40,568 nt of DNA. It comes from an uncultured Solobacterium sp. GTDB taxonomy: Bacteria > Bacillota_I > Bacilli_A > Erysipelotrichales > Erysipelotrichaceae. The stretch spans positions 1 through 40,568 of the forward strand of contig URHY01000011.1 of assembly GCA_900547815.1 (NCBI GenBank), written 5' to 3'. The notes below the pieces were generated by a model. It searched no databases and was not told the DNA's origin. It worked only from the letters and a program-made list of their open reading frames with translations. The position numbers and the translations under genes are program-made. Of the stretch, positions 23,977 to 33,253 are shown one piece after another (position 1 is the first letter of the stretch; every line of letters begins with the position of its first letter).

Positions 23977-26520
23977 TTGAATATCAAATGTATATTGTCC
24001 ATTTTGACAATCCACATTGATTACATCCCCTTGCATTGCGCCTGTCTTAATCATTTCCTTCGCAATCTGTGTTTCAAGATTTCTTTGGATATAACGCTTC
24101 ATTGGACGAGCGCCATACACTGGATCAACACCCATTTTGGCAATCTGATTATACACGGCATCACTCACATTTAATGTAATGTCACGCTCTGCTAAACGTT
24201 TTTGTAGTAAACCAACAAATTTATGTGCAATCTTAATAAATGCAGAATCATTTAATGCATTAAAGACAATGATTTCATCGATACGATTAATGAACTCTGG
24301 TTTAAAGTGACGCTTTACTTCTTCCATATATTTTTCATGGATATCTCCAGATTCAAAGGCATATTGACTACCTAAGTTTGACGTTAAGATAATAATAGTA
24401 TTTTTAAAATCAACCGTTACACCTTTAGAATCTGTAATACGACCATCATCCAAAATTTGAAGTAACACATTGAATACATCTGGATGTGCCTTTTCAATTT
24501 CATCAAATAATACAATACTATATGGATTACGACGAACAGCCTCTGTCAATTGACCACCCTCATCATATCCAACATATCCTGGAGGAGCACCAATTAAACG
24601 TGCCACACTGTGTTTTTCCATATATTCACTCATATCAATACGCACAATGTGTTTTTCATCATCGAATAACTGTTCAGCCAAAGCTTTGGCAACTTCTGTT
24701 TTACCAACACCTGTAGGACCTAAGAACATGAACGATCCAATCGGACGATTCTCATCTTGAATTTGTGCTTTAGAACGCAAAATTGCATCTGTTACTAACT
24801 CCAAAGCTTCATCTTGTCCAACAACACGTTTTTCAAGTTCTGATTTTAAATTCAATAATTTTTCTCTTTCACTCGCAACTAAACGTGTTACTTCTACACC
24901 CGTCCATCTCGAAACGATTTTCGCAATCAATTCCTCATTAACTGTTTCTTGGATCAAAGCATCTTCTTTTTGACTTGTCTGCTCTTTTTGAATACGAGCC
25001 TCTAATTCGGGAATCGTTCCATATTGAAGCTTAGCCGCATCTTCATAACGAGCCTCATTACGAGCTTGTTCCAAATCCAAACGAGCCTTCTCCAAACGTT
25101 GTTTATCCTCTTTCTCATTGGCCAAACCACGTTTTTCATCTTCCCACTTAGAATGCATCTCATCACGCTTAGATTGTAAAGAAGCCAGTTCGGACTCAAT
25201 TTCTTCTCGACGCTCAACTGCTCTTTTGTCTTCTTCTTTTTGTAGCGAAGTCTTTTCAATTTGAAGCTGCAAGATCTTACGCTGCAACTCATCCAATTCT
25301 TGAGGCATACTTTCCATTTCTACCTTTAATGTTGCACAAGCCTCATCCACTAAATCAATAGCTTTATCTGGTAAGAAACGATCTGTAATATAACGATCAG
25401 ACATTGTAGCTGCCGCAATCAAAGCCTCATCCAAAATACGTACACCATGATAACTTTCAAAACGATCTTTCAATCCACGCAAGATACTAATTGTATCTTC
25501 TACACTTGGTTGAGCCACCTGTACTTTCTGGAAACGACGCTCTAAAGCTGCATCTTTTTCAATATACTTACGATATTCATTAAATGTTGTTGCTCCAATA
25601 CAATGTAGTTCACCACGAGCTAACATTGGCTTTAATAAGTTAGCTGCATCCATGCTGCCTTCTGTTTTACCCGCACCAACCAAGTTATGAATTTCATCAA
25701 TAAACAAAATAATTTGTCCATCTGATTTTTTCACTTCATCCAAAATTGATTTTAAACGTTCTTCAAACTCACCACGATATTTAGCACCGGCAATCAAAGA
25801 GCCCATGTCTAATTCAATTAATCTCTTTTCTTTTAATGACTCAGGCACATCACCCTTCATAATACGCCATGCGATACCTTCTACAACAGCTGTTTTACCA
25901 ACACCAGGCTCACCAATCAAAACAGGATTATTCTTTGTCTTACGAGATAGAATCTGCATTACACGACGAATCTCATCATCACGACCAATGATAGGATCAA
26001 TCTTACCATCACGCACATCCTGCACTAGATCACGACCATATTTTTTTAAGGCTTCTACATTCTCTTCAGAATTTGGTGTGTCAAATTTCTTTCCATTACG
26101 ACGCTCTAGTTCTGCCTTGTAACAAACATCCTTATTTAAGTTAAAAGTTTTTACCAATTCTTTTGAAATATAAGAACGATTAAATAATAATGCTAAAAAT
26201 ACACTCGCAACCGATAAATAAGTTTCATCATGTTGACTTGCCCAGTTTTGTGCATCCTCAAACGATTTTTGAACTTCATTTGATAAATTTATATTACTAG
26301 TTGAGCTTTTTGCGACACGATTTGATTCTTGTTGAACCATCTGTAAGGCACGAGTCTTATCTAAGCCAATACGCTCAAATAAGCCATCCAATACATCATC
26401 CTTAAAAATCGTTTCCAACATATCCACTGTATCCACACTAGGATGTTGGTTGGATTTAGCCAAATTTACGGCATCCATTAAAATCTTCTGCAAACGCTCT
26501 GACATTTGATCGATATTCAT
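23968..26520 (-). CDS. clpB: ATP-dependent disaggregase ClpB
   Basis: An 850-residue Hsp100 chaperone that, with DnaK, pulls proteins out of aggregates. N-domain about 1-145; first AAA+ domain with Walker A GEPGVGKT (203-210) and [13 protein letters not shown]; the coiled-coil middle domain (about 400-520) that distinguishes ClpB from ClpA/ClpC; second AAA+ domain with [25 protein letters not shown] pore loop and [11 protein letters not shown]-terminal D2-small domain. ATG 26520 is chosen because AAGGAGG lies upstream; the in-frame GTG 26550 is inside the CIRCE operator. It is controlled by a sigma-A promoter and CIRCE, implying HrcA rather than CtsR control. Confidence 0.97.
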   Translation of the reverse strand: MNIDQMSERLQKILMDAVNLAKSNQHPSVDTVDMLETIFKDDVLDGLFERIGLDKTRALQMVQQESNRVAKSSTSNINLSNEVQKSFEDAQNWASQHDETYLSVASVFLALLFNRSYISKELVKTFNLNKDVCYKAELERRNGKKFDTPNSEENVEALKKYGRDLVQDVRDGKIDPIIGRDDEIRRVMQILSRKTKNNPVLIGEPGVGKTAVVEGIAWRIMKGDVPESLKEKRLIELDMGSLIAGAKYRGEFEERLKSILDEVKKSDGQIILFIDEIHNLVGAGKTEGSMDAANLLKPMLARGELHCIGATTFNEYRKYIEKDAALERRFQKVQVAQPSVEDTISILRGLKDRFESYHGVRILDEALIAAATMSDRYITDRFLPDKAIDLVDEACATLKVEMESMPQELDELQRKILQLQIEKTSLQKEEDKRAVERREEIESELASLQSKRDEMHSKWEDEKRGLANEKEDKQRLEKARLDLEQARNEARYEDAAKLQYGTIPELEARIQKEQTSQKEDALIQETVNEELIAKIVSRWTGVEVTRLVASEREKLLNLKSELEKRVVGQDEALELVTDAILRSKAQIQDENRPIGSFMFLGPTGVGKTEVAKALAEQLFDDEKHIVRIDMSEYMEKHSVARLIGAPPGYVGYDEGGQLTEAVRRNPYSIVLFDEIEKAHPDVFNVLLQILDDGRITDSKGVTVDFKNTIIILTSNLGSQYAFESGDIHEKYMEEVKRHFKPEFINRIDEIIVFNALNDSAFIKIAHKFVGLLQKRLAERDITLNVSDAVYNQIAKMGVDPVYGARPMKRYIQRNLETQIAKEMIKTGAMQGDVINVDCQNGQYTFDIQGR

Positions 26521-26539
26521 AATAAGCACCTCCTTGTAC

Positions 26540-26566
26540 TTAGCACTCACTCTTCATGATTGCTAA
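26540..26566 (-). promoter_or_regulatory. CIRCE operator (HrcA site) of clpB
   Basis: TTAGCACTC (26540-26548), nine-base spacer, GATTGCTAA (26558-26566): a CIRCE inverted repeat with one mismatch (GATTGCTAA for GAGTGCTAA). It lies just downstream of the -10 and upstream of the SD, as is usual for HrcA repression of chaperone genes. I see no CtsR heptad repeat (GGTCAAA) here. Confidence 0.9.
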
Positions 26567-26570
26567 TGAT

Positions 26571-26598
26571 AGTATAACACTCTTTTTGGCACTGTCAA
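26571..26598 (-). promoter_or_regulatory. Promoter of clpB
   Basis: On the minus strand, perfect TTGACA (26598-26593), 16-bp spacer, TATACT (26576-26571); the predicted transcription start lies at the upstream arm of the CIRCE operator. A second inverted repeat, TCAACACTTAAGTGCTAA (26595-26612), with an arm identical to a CIRCE-type half-site, overlaps the -35. Confidence 0.8.
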
Positions 26599-26624
26599 CA
26601 CTTAAGTGCTAATATTTTTCCAAA

Positions 26625-26651
26625 AAGAAAAAAGTAGACAAGTCTACTTTT
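26625..26651 (-). terminator. Terminator of the transaldolase-family gene, containing its stop codon
   Basis: Stem AAAAGTAGAC (26651-26642 on the minus strand) with GTCTACTTTT (26639-26630), two-base gap as the loop, followed by more Ts. The TAG stop (26646-26644) is inside the first arm. Confidence 0.8.
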
Positions 26652-27312
26652 CTAAAGTGTTTCGATTATAAGCTCTTTGCCAATTAACACTAAATTCTCC
26701 AACCGCAATCTTTGTTCCTGGATGATCAATCATTTGATATAAAACATCACAAGGAACAGTCACAGCTTGAATTCCTGCTTTGATCAATTCATGCACTTGA
26801 TAAGTATTTTTAAAGCTTGCCGCAATAACTTTTGCAGGCATATGATTCACTCTCAACATTTCAATCAAGTCTTTCACATCTTGTACACCATCACCATAAT
26901 TGCACATACGATTTGTATAAGGTGCCAAATATTCAGCCCCATTCATAGCTGCTAAGAATGCTTGATCTGCCGTATAGATAGCTGTAGCTAATGTGTGAAT
27001 ACCCAATTTTTTACATTCTTTGATAGCTCTTAATCCCTCATGTGTAACAGGAATCTTCACATACATATTTTTATTACGAATCGAAGAAATCATTTTTGCC
27101 TCTTCCATGATTCCTTCAAAAGAAGTTTGCACGGTTTGAATAAACAACAATTGATCTTCACTCAATACTTCACACAAATCTTTTACGACATCCATTGCTT
27201 CTCTACCTGATTTTGTAAGAATTGTAGGATTTGTCGTAACTCCAGTAATTGTTAGTAGTTCGTTTAATTCTTTAATTTGTTCAATATTTGATGAATCAAT
27301 AATCAATTCCAT
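26644..27312 (-). CDS. Fructose-6-phosphate aldolase / short transaldolase
   Basis: A 222-residue TIM-barrel enzyme of the transaldolase superfamily. The Schiff-base lysine is in MYVKIPVTHEG; the start MELIIDSSNIEQIKEL and TGVTTNPTIL and the ending ADYLAPYTNRM-like AEYLAPYTNRMCNYG are typical of the FSA/TalC group of 210-225 residues, which cleaves fructose-6-phosphate or transfers dihydroxyacetone units. AAGGAGG stands before the ATG. Divergent from a DeoR regulator whose operator-like repeats lie between them, so the pair is probably one sugar-responsive unit. The transaldolase or aldolase role cannot be separated by sequence reading alone. Confidence 0.88.
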   Translation of the reverse strand: MELIIDSSNIEQIKELNELLTITGVTTNPTILTKSGREAMDVVKDLCEVLSEDQLLFIQTVQTSFEGIMEEAKMISSIRNKNMYVKIPVTHEGLRAIKECKKLGIHTLATAIYTADQAFLAAMNGAEYLAPYTNRMCNYGDGVQDVKDLIEMLRVNHMPAKVIAASFKNTYQVHELIKAGIQAVTVPCDVLYQMIDHPGTKIAVGEFSVNWQRAYNRNTLEK

Positions 27313-27338
27313 GATGGATCCTCCTTAAGTTCATCTGT

Positions 27339-27367
27339 ATCCTAACACTAGATAATATCACTTTCAA
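27339..27367 (-). promoter_or_regulatory. Promoter of the transaldolase-family gene
   Basis: On the minus strand, TTGAAA (27367-27362), 17-bp spacer, TAGGAT (27344-27339). The -10 is imperfect, which fits a regulated promoter. Confidence 0.5.
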
Positions 27368-27399
27368 TATCCATTTCACATCAAACATATAATATTAAA

Positions 27400-27430
27400 T
27401 GAACACATCAGAACATGTTCCTTTATGTTC
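27400..27430. promoter_or_regulatory. Operator-like GAACA/TGTTC repeats between aldolase gene and deoR
   Basis: GAACA occurs at 27401 and 27411 and TGTTC at 27416 and 27426, each pair spaced 10 bp, with GAACATGTTC (27411-27420) a perfect palindrome; another GAACA begins inside the deoR start codon at 27454. Helically phased repeats next to a DeoR gene suggest its binding site. The assignment is inference. Confidence 0.5.
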
Positions 27431-27452
27431 TATTTTGTGCTTTAATAGAAGT

Positions 27453-28196
27453 ATGAACACAACACAAAGAAGATATGAGATTTATGAAAAACTAAAAAAA
27501 GATAAAACTGTGCAAGTTAATGAACTCGCAAATCAATACTGCGTTTCATTAATGACAATACGAAGAGATTTAGACATCTTAGAAAATCAAGGGTTGGCCA
27601 CAAAAAGCTATGGAGGAGCTACATTAAACGAGTCTATTTCTGCAGAACCTGCTTTTGAAATCAAAGAAGGCATGTCTCAATCGGACAAAAAAGACATTGC
27701 GATATTTGCGAGCACACTCATTCAAGACGGAGATTCCATCTATCTAGATTGTGGCACCACTTGTCTTGAACTCTTTAAAAGGATCCATCATAAAAAGATC
27801 ACAATATTCACTAACTTTTGGAAGATTCTTCAATATGTTGATCGAAACACAAAAGCTAAAATCATCATGGCTCCAGGAACCTATAATCCAATTACACAAG
27901 CTGCACTATCAGAAAGTACAATTCAGTTTTTTCAAAATTATTATATTGATAAAGCCTTTATTTCCGTACTTGGAATTGATTTAGACTATGGAGTATCCAT
28001 TCCAAGTATGAGTGATGCCTTAGTTAAAAAAGCCATTCTTGATTCTTCCAATAAAAAAATTTGTTTGGTCGACCATACAAAATTTAATAAAAAATATATG
28101 TCAAAAATTGCCAATGTTGATGATTTTGACATGGTCATCACAGACAAACAATTAAAAGATGATTTTCATCGCGAAAACATAAAAAAAGCACATTGA
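27453..28196 (+). CDS. DeoR-family sugar-phosphate-responsive repressor
   Basis: A 247-residue DeoR/GlpR-type regulator: N-terminal winged HTH (about 5-58; RRYEIYEKLKKD, VSLMTIRRDLDILE, the signature SYGGA) and a C-terminal sugar-phosphate-sensing domain (DGDSIYLDCGTTCLEL, TNFWKILQ, FISVLGIDLDYGVS, LVDHTKFNKK). ATG 27453 is preferred over the in-frame ATG at 27399, as homology begins here and a -10-like TTTAAT (27441-27446) lies exactly 6 nt upstream with no SD. It probably represses itself and the divergent aldolase gene. The inducer is unknown; nagA next door makes an amino-sugar phosphate a candidate. Confidence 0.92.
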   Translation: MNTTQRRYEIYEKLKKDKTVQVNELANQYCVSLMTIRRDLDILENQGLATKSYGGATLNESISAEPAFEIKEGMSQSDKKDIAIFASTLIQDGDSIYLDCGTTCLELFKRIHHKKITIFTNFWKILQYVDRNTKAKIIMAPGTYNPITQAALSESTIQFFQNYYIDKAFISVLGIDLDYGVSIPSMSDALVKKAILDSSNKKICLVDHTKFNKKYMSKIANVDDFDMVITDKQLKDDFHRENIKKAH

Positions 28197-28209
28197 GAAA
28201 TGTGCTTTT
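28181..28209. terminator. Bidirectional terminator between deoR and nagA
   Basis: Stem AAAAGCACAT (28184-28193) with ATGTGCTTTT (28200-28209) and a loop of six. The deoR TGA stop (28194-28196) is in the loop. On the minus strand the hairpin ends in seven Ts, so it serves nagA best. Confidence 0.85.
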
Positions 28210-28214
28210 GTTGA

Positions 28215-29354
28215 CTAGAACGCTTTTGTTCCCTTTGTATATGTCATTTCAACAGAATAGTCATCATTTAATACAACTAAATCTGCATCTTTTCCTGTTT
28301 GAATAGATCCTTTACGATCATCCACATTCAACATACGAGCTGGGTTCAATGTACATGCATTGATAGCTGTTTGCCAAGGAACCATTGCCTTTTCAACTAG
28401 AATACGAAGTCCATTATTAACATGTAATGTACTTCCTGCAAGACCTTTAGTGTCTGTTAAGTGAGCACTTCCATCTGGATACAATTCGATTTCGTTACCA
28501 CCAAATAATACTTTTGTACCAACAGGTAAACCTTTAACCATCAATGAATCTGTAATCATAATACAGTGATCTGGTCCTTTTGCGGTAAAGTAATCATTTA
28601 ATGCTTCATAAGTTGAGTGATTTCCATCACAAATGATTTCACCATATACATCTCTATAACGCATTGCAGCTCCTACCAATCCTGGTTCACGGTGATGGAA
28701 TTTAGTCATACCATTGAATACGTGAGTCATTGAGTTTGCACCATTCGCAATCGCTAATCTAGCCTGTTCAAAAGTAGCTCCTGAATGTCCTTGACTACAT
28801 ACAATTCCGTTTGCACGTAAGAATTTAGTTAATTCAAAATTATCATCATGTTCACAAGCCATTGTAACGATTTTAATTAAATTATTAGATGCTGCTAAAT
28901 AGCGTTTAAATTGTGCTAAATCCGGTTTTACACAATATTGTTCAGGTTGAGCTCCCTTATAAATTTGATCCAAGTAAGGCCCCTCAAAGTGAATACCTAA
29001 AATTTCTGCACCTTCATAGCCTTCTTCAACAACTTTCGCAACATTTTTAACTGCATTTGTCAAAACTTCTTCAGACTGTGTAATTGTTGTTGGAAGAATA
29101 CCAGTGACGCCTTCTTTAACAATGTTTTTCATCCAGTTACGAAGACCTTCTTCATTCGCATCATTTGTATCAAATCCATAAGCACCATGTGTGTGCACAT
29201 CGATGAATCCAGGAATAATTCTCTTATCTCCGTAATCTTCATCTACATCTTTTTGGCCATAAGGATAGATATTAACAATTTTTCCTTCTTCTACTTCAAT
29301 TTGGGCTGCCAACCAAGTATTTACCACCCAAACTCTTTTACTTTGAATAATCAT
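28215..29354 (-). CDS. nagA: N-acetylglucosamine-6-phosphate deacetylase
   Basis: A 379-residue amidohydrolase that turns N-acetylglucosamine-6-phosphate into glucosamine-6-phosphate and acetate. Visible metal and catalytic residues: H54-T-H56 in FIDVHTHGAYG, E124 in HFEGPYLD, the His of QGHSGATF, the His of MTHVFNGM and the catalytic Asp in MITDSLM. The C-terminal beta part ends TGKDADLVVLNDDYSVE. AGGAGG precedes the ATG; a perfect TATAAT (29383-29378) lies upstream but with a weak -35. It links amino-sugar or cell-wall recycling to glycolysis. No nagB appears in the window. Confidence 0.96.
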   Translation of the reverse strand: MIIQSKRVWVVNTWLAAQIEVEEGKIVNIYPYGQKDVDEDYGDKRIIPGFIDVHTHGAYGFDTNDANEEGLRNWMKNIVKEGVTGILPTTITQSEEVLTNAVKNVAKVVEEGYEGAEILGIHFEGPYLDQIYKGAQPEQYCVKPDLAQFKRYLAASNNLIKIVTMACEHDDNFELTKFLRANGIVCSQGHSGATFEQARLAIANGANSMTHVFNGMTKFHHREPGLVGAAMRYRDVYGEIICDGNHSTYEALNDYFTAKGPDHCIMITDSLMVKGLPVGTKVLFGGNEIELYPDGSAHLTDTKGLAGSTLHVNNGLRILVEKAMVPWQTAINACTLNPARMLNVDDRKGSIQTGKDADLVVLNDDYSVEMTYTKGTKAF

Positions 29355-29515
29355 ATCGACAATTCCTCCTAGCTTTTATTATACTCTCAAGAAAAAGAAA
29401 ACACTTACACTTTTTAGTATACTTTTTATATTTTTTATTTAAAAAATGTAAAAGTGTGCAAATGAATAGACATAACTCATAAAAAATTTTAAAATAAAGA
29501 AAGAGGTGAATCAAA
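29355..29515. other. Divergent regulatory region between nagA and flavodiiron gene
   Basis: AT-rich, with the nagA -10 at 29378-29383 and an imperfect inverted repeat (CACTTTT near 29407 and AAAAGTG near 29450). The SD for the plus-strand gene is AGAGGTGA at about 29501-29508. No clear -35/-10 pair can be assigned to that gene. Confidence 0.35.
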
Positions 29516-30709
29516 ATGAAAAGAGCTAAAAAAATTATAGATAACGTATACTGGGTCGGAGTAAGAGACTTAAACAACCGCCACTTCCATGGTGATTTAT
29601 ATCCAATTGATGAAGGATGTACATACAATGCCTATTTAGTGGTAGATGATGAAGTTACATTATTCGATACAGTAGAAGAAGAATTTACAGAAGAACTATT
29701 GGAAAGAGTTGAATCCGTACTACAAGGAAGAGAAATCGACAATATCGTCGTTCAACATACTGAACCAGATCATTCTGGAGGATTTAAAAAAGTCTATGCC
29801 AAATATCCAAACGCAAAAGTCTACGCATCTATTTCTGGTAAGAAAAATATGATTGAACAATACTTTGATCAAGTCCCTTATCAAGTGGTTAAGACAAACG
29901 ATACAATCAATACTGGAAAATATGATTTTGTCTTTGTTGAAATGCAGATGATTCATTGGCCAGACAACATGTTGACGTATTGTCCACAATTAAAAACCGT
30001 ATTCTCAAACGATGCTTTTGGACAACATATTGTAAACTTTAACTTAACGGATGAAGGATTAGATAAAGCTTATTGTTTAAAACAAGCCAAAGAATACTTT
30101 GCGAATATTGTTTTACCATATACTACACCAGTACAAGCTAAATTAAACCTTATTCTAGGTATGAATTTAGACATTGAATATATCATGCCTGCTCATGGTA
30201 TTATCTGGAAAGACTATATTGGTGATATCATTGAAACATATAAGGGTATCGCTGCTCAAAAAGTAGAAAATAAAGCCGTAATTGTATATGAATCTGTATG
30301 GAAACATACGCAACAAATTGCTGAAAGTCTAGCTGAAGGATTCAGTGATGCTGGTATGGATGTCAAAGTCTATAAGTTATCCGACACAAAATCAAGTATT
30401 GTAATGCGTGAAATTATGGATGCTAAAGTTGTATGTATCGGATCTGGTACGTACAATAATGTCATGGCACCAAGTGTTGCAGCTTTCCTTGAACACATTC
30501 GTCCATGTAAGTTCAAAAATAAAAAAGGTATGGCCTTTGCCGCATATGGATGGTTTAACCAAGTTGCCAAAGAAATCGATACAAGAATGCAACAGTCTGG
30601 AATTGAATCATGCCACGATGTGATCAGCCAATGTTACACACCAAGTGATGATCAATTAGAAGATTACTACAATATGGCTCATGAAATCGCAAAAAATTGC
30701 CAGGAATAA
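29516..30709 (+). CDS. A-type flavodiiron protein (FprA family)
   Basis: A 397-residue protein with a metallo-beta-lactamase domain (about 1-250) and a flavodoxin domain (about 255-395). All iron ligands are visible: H81, E83, D85, H86 (HTEPDH), H147 (HWPDN), D166 (NDAFGQH) and H227 (PAHG). The FMN part has VIVYESVWKHTQQIAESLA and GSGTYNNVMAPSVAAFL. Such enzymes reduce oxygen to water or NO to N2O and protect anaerobes. No rubredoxin or flavin reductase extension is present, so an external donor is needed. Its stop codon lies in the loop of the following terminator. Confidence 0.96.
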   Translation: MKRAKKIIDNVYWVGVRDLNNRHFHGDLYPIDEGCTYNAYLVVDDEVTLFDTVEEEFTEELLERVESVLQGREIDNIVVQHTEPDHSGGFKKVYAKYPNAKVYASISGKKNMIEQYFDQVPYQVVKTNDTINTGKYDFVFVEMQMIHWPDNMLTYCPQLKTVFSNDAFGQHIVNFNLTDEGLDKAYCLKQAKEYFANIVLPYTTPVQAKLNLILGMNLDIEYIMPAHGIIWKDYIGDIIETYKGIAAQKVENKAVIVYESVWKHTQQIAESLAEGFSDAGMDVKVYKLSDTKSSIVMREIMDAKVVCIGSGTYNNVMAPSVAAFLEHIRPCKFKNKKGMAFAAYGWFNQVAKEIDTRMQQSGIESCHDVISQCYTPSDDQLEDYYNMAHEIAKNCQE

Positions 30710-30724
30710 TTTCCTGGCCTTTTT
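30691..30724. terminator. Bidirectional terminator between flavodiiron and methyltransferase genes
   Basis: Stem GCCAGGAA (30699-30706), loop TAAT (30707-30710, containing the TAA stop of the flavodiiron gene), stem TTCCTGGC (30711-30718), then CTTTTT. On the minus strand it is followed by TTTTTT (30696-30691) and serves the convergent gene. Confidence 0.88.
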
Positions 30725-32030
30725 AGTCTATATTCACATGTGAGTTAGGTAATAATCTGAGTCCTTTAGGAATCTTATTTTTGATTTGTCTTCCATCACT
30801 TTTACCAAATCCAAACGGATGTCCTTTGTAACATACGGCAACGTAACCTTTATCACATTCCTTCTGTAAAACTTCTCCATGCATAAACAGATCCATTTCT
30901 TCTAAAGTTACATTCACTTTTCTTTTATAGTCAAAATCCGCAACCATATAAAAAGAATGACTTGGTTCAAAACGATTCTTAATAACATCACCTAAATATA
31001 CGCCTTGACGCAATACTTTTACTTTTTTAAAGTCCACAAAACAAACATCCATACCATATACCCGATCTTTGTCAATATAGTAATAATTTGGCAATGTATT
31101 CAATTGTTCCTTCAAAAACTTTTCTGTTACTTTATCTATTTTCTTTGTCTTTAAAACTGGAAGTTTACCTGCAACACCGGATTTTTTCTTCAACTTTGCA
31201 ATGAAATGACCTTCACCACCATCCATTGGAAAAATACGACGTACATTTAAATCTTTAAATCCTTTTCTTCCCCACAAAACTTCTGGATTTTTTAATTCCA
31301 TATCTTCATGTTTGTTTAAAAAAGACAAAACTACATCTTCATCTTCTTCTAAAGCATATGTACAAGTTGAATATACCAAAGTACCACCCGGTTTCAACAT
31401 CGAATACGCATATTCTAAAATTTCTTTCTGACGAGATGCACAAAGCTCAATATTTTCAATACTCCAATGATTCAAGGCAATGTCATGCTTTTTGATCATA
31501 CCCTCACCACTACAAGGTGCATCCACTAAAATCTTATCGAAACATGAATTAAATACTTTCGCAAGCTTATCTACACTTGAATTAGTGACAGCTACATTTT
31601 TAACGCCCATTCGCTCTATATTCGATAAAAGAATCTGAGCTCTTTTCGCATCGATTTCATTCGATACTAAATACCCACTTTTTAGATGAGAAGCAATCTG
31701 CGTACTCTTTCCACCAGGAGCCGCACATAAATCTAATACATAATCATCTTCTTGTACATCCAAGATTTCGACGGCACTCGATGCACTTGGTTCTTGTAGA
31801 TAGAAACATCCACAGATATGATAAGGATGATTTCCTAACGGTTTATCTACATAATAGCTTTCCTTACAAAATTGACTTGGACTTTCTAAATGATCAAATT
31901 CTTTTAAATTTGCCTTTTTTAAATTGACACGCATACCACGATATAAAGGTTTTGATAAAGATTCAACATACGCATCATACTCATCTTGCAGTAATTCCTT
32001 CATTCGTGAAAAATACATTTCTTGACTCAT
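30723..32030 (-). CDS. rsmF: rRNA cytosine-C5 methyltransferase (NOL1/NOP2/Sun; RsmF type)
   Basis: A 435-residue SAM-dependent methyltransferase. The SAM site VLDLCAAPGGKSTQIA is at 98-113; the two catalytic Cys of the family are C173 in DAPCSGEGM and C223 in YSTCTYALEEDE. A PUA-like C-terminal domain (about 300-435; YIDKDRVYGMD, GVYLGDVIKNRFEPSH) is as in the RsmF/YebU group, which methylates 16S rRNA; the exact base is not proven. Its ATG overlaps the M23 gene's stop as ATGA (32027-32030), so it is coupled to that gene. Ends at a bidirectional terminator. Confidence 0.92.
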   Translation of the reverse strand: MSQEMYFSRMKELLQDEYDAYVESLSKPLYRGMRVNLKKANLKEFDHLESPSQFCKESYYVDKPLGNHPYHICGCFYLQEPSASSAVEILDVQEDDYVLDLCAAPGGKSTQIASHLKSGYLVSNEIDAKRAQILLSNIERMGVKNVAVTNSSVDKLAKVFNSCFDKILVDAPCSGEGMIKKHDIALNHWSIENIELCASRQKEILEYAYSMLKPGGTLVYSTCTYALEEDEDVVLSFLNKHEDMELKNPEVLWGRKGFKDLNVRRIFPMDGGEGHFIAKLKKKSGVAGKLPVLKTKKIDKVTEKFLKEQLNTLPNYYYIDKDRVYGMDVCFVDFKKVKVLRQGVYLGDVIKNRFEPSHSFYMVADFDYKRKVNVTLEEMDLFMHGEVLQKECDKGYVAVCYKGHPFGFGKSDGRQIKNKIPKGLRLLPNSHVNID

Positions 32031-33214
32031 ACACCCTCCAAAACTGTCTCAGGATCTATACGACATGCATAGTCTGAGCATGTTGCTGCTTTATTAAAGC
32101 CGCATCCAAAAGAAAAATCAGCACCACTATTTCTAAAATAATCAACAATTGAATTTAAATTTTGTTTCAATTCAAAGACCTCAATATGTGTATGAGGACC
32201 TGTTGAATTGCCACTATTCCCGCTCTTGGCAATTGTCATTCCTTGACCGACTTGCTGACCACTTGTCACATAGATTTCATTTGATAAATGTGCATAACTT
32301 ATCGCATATAACTTATCATGAACAGCTACCACCATACAAATCGAATTGCCGGCTCCACTTGGCCATCCACACATATTCCCGAGATATCCATTATTTGATT
32401 CTACAGGTGCATGTGCATACAATATAATGCCATTGGCAACAGCGTATACATCACTATACATTGGACTGGCAATATCTAAACCTAAGTGAAGAGTTCCGTC
32501 TGGATATGCCCAGCATCTAGCACTGATTGTACCATTTTCAATTGGATTTTGCCAAAAAGAACTATATGTATCAATCACATAATTTCCATCAACCAAACAA
32601 GACATACCATTGTTTTCTAAAATTTCATAGCCACCATATCCAGGTAATGCCTCACTGCCGGCAATTATAGAATCTTGATCAAACTCTCCCGAATCATTCA
32701 ATTGGCTCAAAGTTGAAAAGCGCGAAAATAAACGTTTTTGACAAGTATCTAAACGAGTTAGAAAGGATGCATATAAATCAAGCTTATGCTTATTTTTTAC
32801 CCACTGTTTTTTACTTTTCAAATAATCATTTTGACTACACTTATATTCATTGAAACATTTCGTTAAGTCCTTATCTATCCAATACGATTGGAAGATCAAA
32901 TTTTGTTTTTGAATAGAAACCAAATTCAAACCATACTCCATCTTTTTGAGTTCATAATAATTCTTTTTCTGTTTATACAATAATTTAAGATCCTCTAATT
33001 TTTGACTTTGAGAATCCATTCTACAATTCAAATCCTCTTGTTTATTTTGAATCGCATTTGAAACATCTCTACATTTTAAAGATAAAAAACTAGCCTTATC
33101 CTGATCAACCACTTCTACTTTTGATTCTATATTTGAAACTAACCTTTCATAATCTGGTACATTCAAGGATTGCAACCCAATAAAAAAACAGACAAAAAGA
33201 GATATACATTTCAT
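32027..33214 (-). CDS. Secreted M23-family peptidase with coiled-coil N-terminus
   Basis: A 395-residue exported protein with a short signal sequence (about 1-18, MKCISLFVCFFIGLQS), a long coiled coil (about 25-165) and a C-terminal LytM/M23 domain (about 235-360). Zinc ligands are H243 and D247 (HLGLD), and H341-T-H343 (HTHIEVF), with H309 in YAHL. A Cys-containing loop (GNMCGWPSGAGNSICM) may form a disulfide. The build resembles EnvC/PcsB-type murein hydrolases that need activation at the division site; catalytic residues are intact. It is translated from AAGGAG and is coupled to the rRNA methyltransferase gene. Confidence 0.9.
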   Translation of the reverse strand: MKCISLFVCFFIGLQSLNVPDYERLVSNIESKVEVVDQDKASFLSLKCRDVSNAIQNKQEDLNCRMDSQSQKLEDLKLLYKQKKNYYELKKMEYGLNLVSIQKQNLIFQSYWIDKDLTKCFNEYKCSQNDYLKSKKQWVKNKHKLDLYASFLTRLDTCQKRLFSRFSTLSQLNDSGEFDQDSIIAGSEALPGYGGYEILENNGMSCLVDGNYVIDTYSSFWQNPIENGTISARCWAYPDGTLHLGLDIASPMYSDVYAVANGIILYAHAPVESNNGYLGNMCGWPSGAGNSICMVVAVHDKLYAISYAHLSNEIYVTSGQQVGQGMTIAKSGNSGNSTGPHTHIEVFELKQNLNSIVDYFRNSGADFSFGCGFNKAATCSDYACRIDPETVLEGV

Positions 33215-33253
33215 AAAACTCCTTCTACTGTCTGTCTTCTAAATTTATTGTAT

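Noticed and set aside
24486..26122. Open frames on the strand opposite clpB
   Set aside because: No SD or family resemblance; their composition follows from the third-codon bias of clpB.
26521..26550. Upstream extension of ClpB to a GTG at 26550
   Set aside because: The extension runs through the CIRCE operator and SD; the ATG at 26520 has AAGGAGG and matches the family N-terminus.
29400..29460. Terminator or riboswitch between nagA and the flavodiiron gene
   Set aside because: The inverted repeat is imperfect, AT-rich and lacks a T-run or known aptamer pattern.
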